Source: Corticicoccus populi (lineage in GTDB: Bacteria; Bacillota; Bacilli; Staphylococcales; Salinicoccaceae). From it: DNA of 64,000 bases. Shown here one piece after another: positions 60,828 through 64,000 of this stretch. The notes below the pieces were generated by a model. It was not told the origin of the DNA. It did no database searches and was given only the letters and a program-made list of their open reading frames with translations. Numbering within the stretch: position 1 is the stretch's first letter; every line of letters starts with the position of its first letter. Position numbers and translations under genes: made by a program. The DNA is taken from NCBI RefSeq assembly GCF_042686195.1, contig NZ_JBHUOQ010000004.1, positions 533,130 to 597,129 on the forward strand, in the 5' to 3' direction.

Positions 60828-62471
60828 ATGGAGTATCAAGCACTATATCGGGCGTTCAGGCCGCAGACTTTTGGCGATGTTGTCGGCCAGAAGCATGTGA
60901 CTAAAACACTGAGAAATGCAATCGTCAGAAATAAAGAATCACATGCCTACCTGTTTAACGGACCCAGAGGGACAGGGAAGACTAGTATTGCAAAAATATT
61001 TGCGAAAGCATTAAACTGTCAGTTCCAGGAGAACGGAGAGCCGTGTAACGAGTGTGACTTATGTCAGAGTATTACGGACGGCAGTGCGAATGATGTGATT
61101 GAAATAGATGCTGCAAGTAACAACGGTGTTGATGAAATACGCAACATTCGTGAAAAAGTAAAATACGCCCCTTCAGTGGCGGCGTATAAGGTTTATATTA
61201 TAGATGAAGTGCATATGTTAACGACAGGTGCATTTAATGCACTTTTAAAAACACTTGAAGAACCGCCGGGGCACGCGGTGTTTATTTTAGCGACCACTGA
61301 GCCGCACAAAATACCGGCAACGATTATTTCCAGATGTCAGCGCTTTGATTTCAAGGCAATAGAATTAAATGAAATTATAGACCGACTTCAATATGTCGCA
61401 TCGAAAGAAAATCTTGAATATGAAACAGAGGCAGTTGAATATATCGCACGCACTTCTGAAGGCGGGATGAGGGATGCACTCAGTATCATGGACCAGGTGA
61501 TTGCGTACAGTAATGAAAAAATCACTCTGGATGATGCAGTGATGATTACAGGCGGTATTAAATCTGTCGAATTAAATGAATGGCTGAAGTTAATAGAAGA
61601 AAAGAATTCCAAGGAAGCATTTTTGAAATATCATCAGTTTATAGATGAAGGTAAAGATCCGACGCGCCTTGTACATGAGCTGGTATATTATATCAGGGAT
61701 ATTATTCTGATGAAGCATTCCAATGAAGCAGATGAGAGTACTGCATTTTTTAACGCGGATGATAAGGTTCTATATGAGATGATAGATGTATTGAATGATG
61801 CGATGGTGATGATGCGTTTTTCAGTCAATACAAGTGTCCATCTGGAAGTGGTTATCGTCAAGTTGATTGAAGTTCTGAATAAACAGAGGGAAGCTCTTCC
61901 GGCTTCGAACGTTGATTTGTCTCATATTGAGAATCAGATTAAATCACTGGAGCAGAAACTGCAGAATATTGAATCAGTGCCCGCAGCTCAAAAAACTGAA
62001 AAACAGACACGTACCGTTTCGAAGGGTAAAGGTTATTCAATCAGTCAGATAGAAAAGGTGCTCGACAGAGCAAATAAGGAAGACATTGCGAAACTTAAAG
62101 AGGGCTGGCCGAAAGTCTACCAGCATGTTTCGGATAAAAATCTGCAGTCACTGAGATCTTTAATTAAAGACTCCGTTCCGGTTGCAGCGAGTGACACTCA
62201 TGTACTGATTAAGCTCGATAATGATATTCATTCAGAATTAATCAATACAAATGAAGACAAGAAGCGGGAACTTGAATCCGTTATTTCTACTATTATAGGA
62301 AAGTCTGTTGATGTAGTCGGGGTACCTGAGTCAAGCTGGCAGCAGGTGAGAGCGGATTATATTAAGGAAAAGAAGCCGCAGCCGAAATCACAGCCGGAAA
62401 ACGATGAGAAAAAACCGTCGGACCTTGCAAAAGAGATGTTCGGAGCGGATATTGTTGAAACAAGGGAATAG
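60828..62471 (+). CDS. dnaX: DNA polymerase III gamma/tau subunit
   Basis: 547 residues from ATG 60828, with CGGAGGTG upstream; the frame opens earlier at 60774 without a ribosome site. AAA+ clamp-loader features: ALYRAFRPQTFGDVVGQKH, Walker A FNGPRGTGKTS (about 45), the four-Cys zinc site (C-x8-C-x2-C-x2-C) near 64-80, Walker B VYIIDEVHML (about 120), and sensor 1 FILATTEPHKIP. The C-terminal third is the tau-type tail. Head of the conserved dnaX-ybaB-recR cluster. Confidence 0.96.
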   Translation: MEYQALYRAFRPQTFGDVVGQKHVTKTLRNAIVRNKESHAYLFNGPRGTGKTSIAKIFAKALNCQFQENGEPCNECDLCQSITDGSANDVIEIDAASNNGVDEIRNIREKVKYAPSVAAYKVYIIDEVHMLTTGAFNALLKTLEEPPGHAVFILATTEPHKIPATIISRCQRFDFKAIELNEIIDRLQYVASKENLEYETEAVEYIARTSEGGMRDALSIMDQVIAYSNEKITLDDAVMITGGIKSVELNEWLKLIEEKNSKEAFLKYHQFIDEGKDPTRLVHELVYYIRDIILMKHSNEADESTAFFNADDKVLYEMIDVLNDAMVMMRFSVNTSVHLEVVIVKLIEVLNKQREALPASNVDLSHIENQIKSLEQKLQNIESVPAAQKTEKQTRTVSKGKGYSISQIEKVLDRANKEDIAKLKEGWPKVYQHVSDKNLQSLRSLIKDSVPVAASDTHVLIKLDNDIHSELINTNEDKKRELESVISTIIGKSVDVVGVPESSWQQVRADYIKEKKPQPKSQPENDEKKPSDLAKEMFGADIVETRE

Positions 62472-62538
62472 TTTCATTTTGTAATACAGCAACAATCATA
62501 TATAATAGTAAAAGATAAATTAATTGGAGGAATTTTAA

Positions 62539-62862
62539 ATGCGTGGCGGAATGAATAATATGCAGGGCATGATGAAACAGATGCAGAAGATGCAGAAGAA
62601 AATGCAGGAAGAACAGGAAAAATTAAAAGAAGAAAAAGTAGAAGGTTCTGCAGGCGGCGGTATGGTTAAAGTAATCGTATCCGGAGACAAGCAAGTGCTG
62701 GATGTTGAAGTTGCAGAAGAAGTGGTTGATCCGGATGATGTTGATATGCTTCAGGATTTGATTGTTGCGGCAACAAATGAAGCGATGAACAAAGCCGATG
62801 AATTAACAAGTGAAAGATTAGGCAAGCACACTCAAGGTTTAAATATCCCGGGAATGATGTAG
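62539..62862 (+). CDS. ybaB: YbaB/EbfC family nucleoid-associated protein
   Basis: 107 residues, usual size. The N-terminal Met-rich NMQGMMKQMQKMQKKMQEEQ helix and the central VKVIVSGDKQVLDVEVAEEVVDP domain are characteristic. It binds DNA as a dimer. The ribosome site TTGGAGGAAT precedes the ATG, and recR follows with one base between the stop and the next ATG. Confidence 0.95.
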   Translation: MRGGMNNMQGMMKQMQKMQKKMQEEQEKLKEEKVEGSAGGGMVKVIVSGDKQVLDVEVAEEVVDPDDVDMLQDLIVAATNEAMNKADELTSERLGKHTQGLNIPGMM

Positions 62863-62863
62863 T

Positions 62864-63460
62864 ATGCATTATCCCGAACCGATATCTAAGCTTATTGACA
62901 GCTTCATGAAACTGCCGGGCATTGGGCCTAAGACCGCCCAGCGTCTGGCATTTTATGTTCTTAATATGAAGGAAGATGATGTAGTAGATTTTTCGAGAAG
63001 TCTGATGAAAGTAAAAAGAGAGCTGCAGTTTTGTTCAACCTGCGGGCACATTACTGATGTAGATCCGTGTTATATATGCAGTGATAAGCAAAGGGACCGC
63101 AGTGTCATATGTGTGGTTCAGGATACAAAAGATGTCATAGCGATGGAAAAGATGCGGGAATACCGGGGTCTTTATCATGTACTGCACGGAGCCATCAGTC
63201 CGATGGACGGCATAGGGCCTGAGGATATCAACGTACCTTCATTGATTGAGCGTCTTAAAGATGAAGAAGTTAAAGAACTGATTCTTGCAACGAATCCCAA
63301 TATCGAAGGTGAGTCAACTGCAATGTATATATCGAGACTGGTTAAACCTGTAGGGATTAAAACCACGCGTCTCGCCCATGGACTGCCTGTTGGAGGAGAC
63401 TTGGAATACGCTGACGAAGTGACTTTGTCGAAAGCGATAGAGTACAGAACAGAATTGTAG
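62864..63460 (+). CDS. recR: Recombination mediator protein RecR
   Basis: 198 residues, standard length. Helix-hairpin-helix KLPGIGPKTAQRLAFY (about 17-32), the four-Cys zinc finger FCSTCGHITDVDPCYIC (about 56-72), and the Toprim domain ICVVQDTKDVIAME to LILATNPNIEGESTAMYI. It works with RecO and RecF in recombinational repair. Last gene of dnaX-ybaB-recR, followed by a terminator and the rRNA promoter region. Confidence 0.97.
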   Translation: MHYPEPISKLIDSFMKLPGIGPKTAQRLAFYVLNMKEDDVVDFSRSLMKVKRELQFCSTCGHITDVDPCYICSDKQRDRSVICVVQDTKDVIAMEKMREYRGLYHVLHGAISPMDGIGPEDINVPSLIERLKDEEVKELILATNPNIEGESTAMYISRLVKPVGIKTTRLAHGLPVGGDLEYADEVTLSKAIEYRTEL

Positions 63461-63462
63461 AG

Positions 63463-63504
63463 AATCCGTGAGTACTGTCAAATCAGTGCTTTACGGATTT
63501 TTTA
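63463..63504 (+). terminator. Terminator after recR
   Basis: AATCCGT / ACGGATT outer stem with inner ACTG/CAGT pairing, followed by TTTTTT. Confidence 0.85.
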
Positions 63505-63524
63505 AATAAAATGATAAAAAATGC

Positions 63525-63553
63525 TTGCACTTGATGATATATGCCTGTATAGT
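63525..63553 (+). promoter_or_regulatory. rRNA promoter P1
   Basis: TTGCAC (63525-63530)-N17-TATAGT (63548-63553), preceded by an A-rich tract that may act as an UP element. First of five. Confidence 0.7.
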
Positions 63554-63628
63554 ATTATCTTGTCGAGCGAAACAGCCGGCACAAAAAAACTACATGGCAG
63601 CACACATTCCGGGGTGTAAAATTGACAC

Positions 63629-63657
63629 TTGAGTGAGGCTGAAAAAGTGTGTAGTAT
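63629..63657 (+). promoter_or_regulatory. rRNA promoter P2
   Basis: TTGAGT (63629-63634)-N17-TAGTAT (63652-63657), preceded by the recurring GTGTAAAA-n-TG block at 63614. Confidence 0.6.
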
Positions 63658-63717
63658 ATAAACGGTCGCTGTCCGACAGACACGATGCACAAGCGTGACA
63701 GAGTGTAAAAGTGGTAC

Positions 63718-63746
63718 TTGCTTGAACGGATTCGAGCGTGTAACAT
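63718..63746 (+). promoter_or_regulatory. rRNA promoter P3
   Basis: TTGCTT (63718-63723)-N17-TAACAT (63741-63746), preceded by GTGTAAAA-n-TG at 63703. Confidence 0.6.
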
Positions 63747-63805
63747 AGGACGAGTCGTGAAGAAACGACGCGGCAGGAAATGATTATCGGGTGTAAAACT
63801 GCCCC

Positions 63806-63834
63806 TTGCATTTCAAACCGTAACAACGTAATAT
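63806..63834 (+). promoter_or_regulatory. rRNA promoter P4
   Basis: TTGCAT (63806-63811)-N17-TAATAT (63829-63834), preceded by GTGTAAAA-n-TG at 63791. Confidence 0.68.
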
Positions 63835-63904
63835 AGTAAGGGTCGCTTGAGAGAGCGATGTGAATAGACAGTCCAAACCAACTGAAAAAAAGTTGAAAAA
63901 AGAC

Positions 63905-63933
63905 TTGTCAAACGATTCAGAAAATGGTAAGAT
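63905..63933 (+). promoter_or_regulatory. rRNA promoter P5
   Basis: TTGTCA (63905-63910)-N17-TAAGAT (63928-63933), preceded by an A-rich tract; nearest to the rRNA leader. Confidence 0.72.
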
Positions 63934-63939
63934 AGAAAA

Positions 63940-64000
63940 GCAACACAAAACGAAGCACATTGAAAACTGAATGACAATATGTCAACGTTAATTCCAATAA
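63940..64000 (+). other. rRNA operon leader, 5' part; 16S gene beyond window
   Basis: GCACATTGAAAACTGAATG followed by ACAATATGTCAACGTTAATT matches the leader found directly before 16S genes in Staphylococcus and relatives, including the antitermination-like TTGAAAACTGAA segment. The mature 16S sequence is not reached. Confidence 0.75.

Noticed and set aside
63622..63657. TTGACA at 63622-63627 as -35 of P2
   Set aside because: The distance to the -10 is 24 bases, too long; TTGAGT gives a 17-base spacer.
1..64000. Mobile elements, prophage or CRISPR arrays
   Set aside because: No transposase, integrase, capsid, Cas gene or regular repeat-spacer pattern seen; base composition and codon use look even throughout by eye.

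Overview
This window is chromosomal DNA from a low-to-moderate GC Gram-positive of the Bacillales. The best fit is a halotolerant member of the Staphylococcaceae (Jeotgalicoccus, Salinicoccus or a near relative). This is inferred from the long Bacillus-type SRP RNA, the order ffs-dnaX-ybaB-recR-rRNA leader at the right end, an IsdG-type heme monooxygenase, a gntR-gntK-gntP-gnd operon, a treP-treC-treR operon, strong AGGAGG-type ribosome sites, and two osmoprotectant systems (BCCT and OpuC). I see no insertion sequence, prophage, CRISPR array or tRNA gene. The gene content is ordinary chromosome with many one- to four-gene transcription units, most of them closed by clear hairpin terminators.

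Layout. 1-9180: 3' part of a pyruvate oxidase gene, an M42 aminopeptidase with an odd hairpin between ribosome site and start, an XRE regulator with membrane tail, a DUF5058 two-gene membrane unit, a YwaF-like membrane protein and an MMPL/RND exporter. 9181-14200: methyltransferase, BCCT transporter, glycerol dehydrogenase and tenA under a TPP riboswitch. 14290-18620: Nudix hydrolase, lipoprotein, acetyltransferase and a tandem pair of paralogous unknown membrane proteins followed by a 37-residue membrane peptide. 18790-25600: MHS transporter, then a LysR regulator divergent from a gltS-ureohydrolase unit, PhzF, LysE and YaiI. 25616-30075: acetyltransferase, TetR plus DHA2 drug exporter with visible promoter and operator, M20 amidohydrolase. 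30249-33668: opuCA-CB-CC-CD on the minus strand. 33895-38543: esterase, TRAP transporter dctP-Q-M followed by a second ureohydrolase. 38698-44306: CueP-like lipoprotein, aromatic-acid exporter family protein, SDR, a branched-chain 2-oxoacid dehydrogenase E1 pair without E2 or E3, a 58-residue membrane protein, IsdG-like enzyme. 44412-50655: PQQ-type sugar dehydrogenase lipoprotein next to the gluconate operon. 50688-56353: second M20 amidohydrolase, small hypotheticals, two YehR-type lipoproteins (the first behind a sigma-B-like promoter), a lone ABC ATPase and an Asn/Asp/Glu/Tyr-rich surface protein. 56502-60404: trehalose operon. 60447-64000: SRP RNA, dnaX, ybaB, recR, then about 540 bases with five evenly spaced promoters and the start of an rRNA leader whose 16S gene lies beyond the window.

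How the parts fit. Themes are osmoprotectant uptake (BCCT, OpuC), sugar-acid and trehalose catabolism under local repressors and probable CcpA control, and catabolism of nitrogen compounds. The most suggestive contexts are the two separate pairings of a carboxylate transporter family (GltS; TRAP) with an agmatinase-type ureohydrolase, which points to guanidino-carboxylate use. Also notable are the extracellular sugar dehydrogenase beside gluconate uptake and metabolism, the duplicated membrane-protein locus at 16167-18617, and the five-promoter array in front of the rRNA operon.
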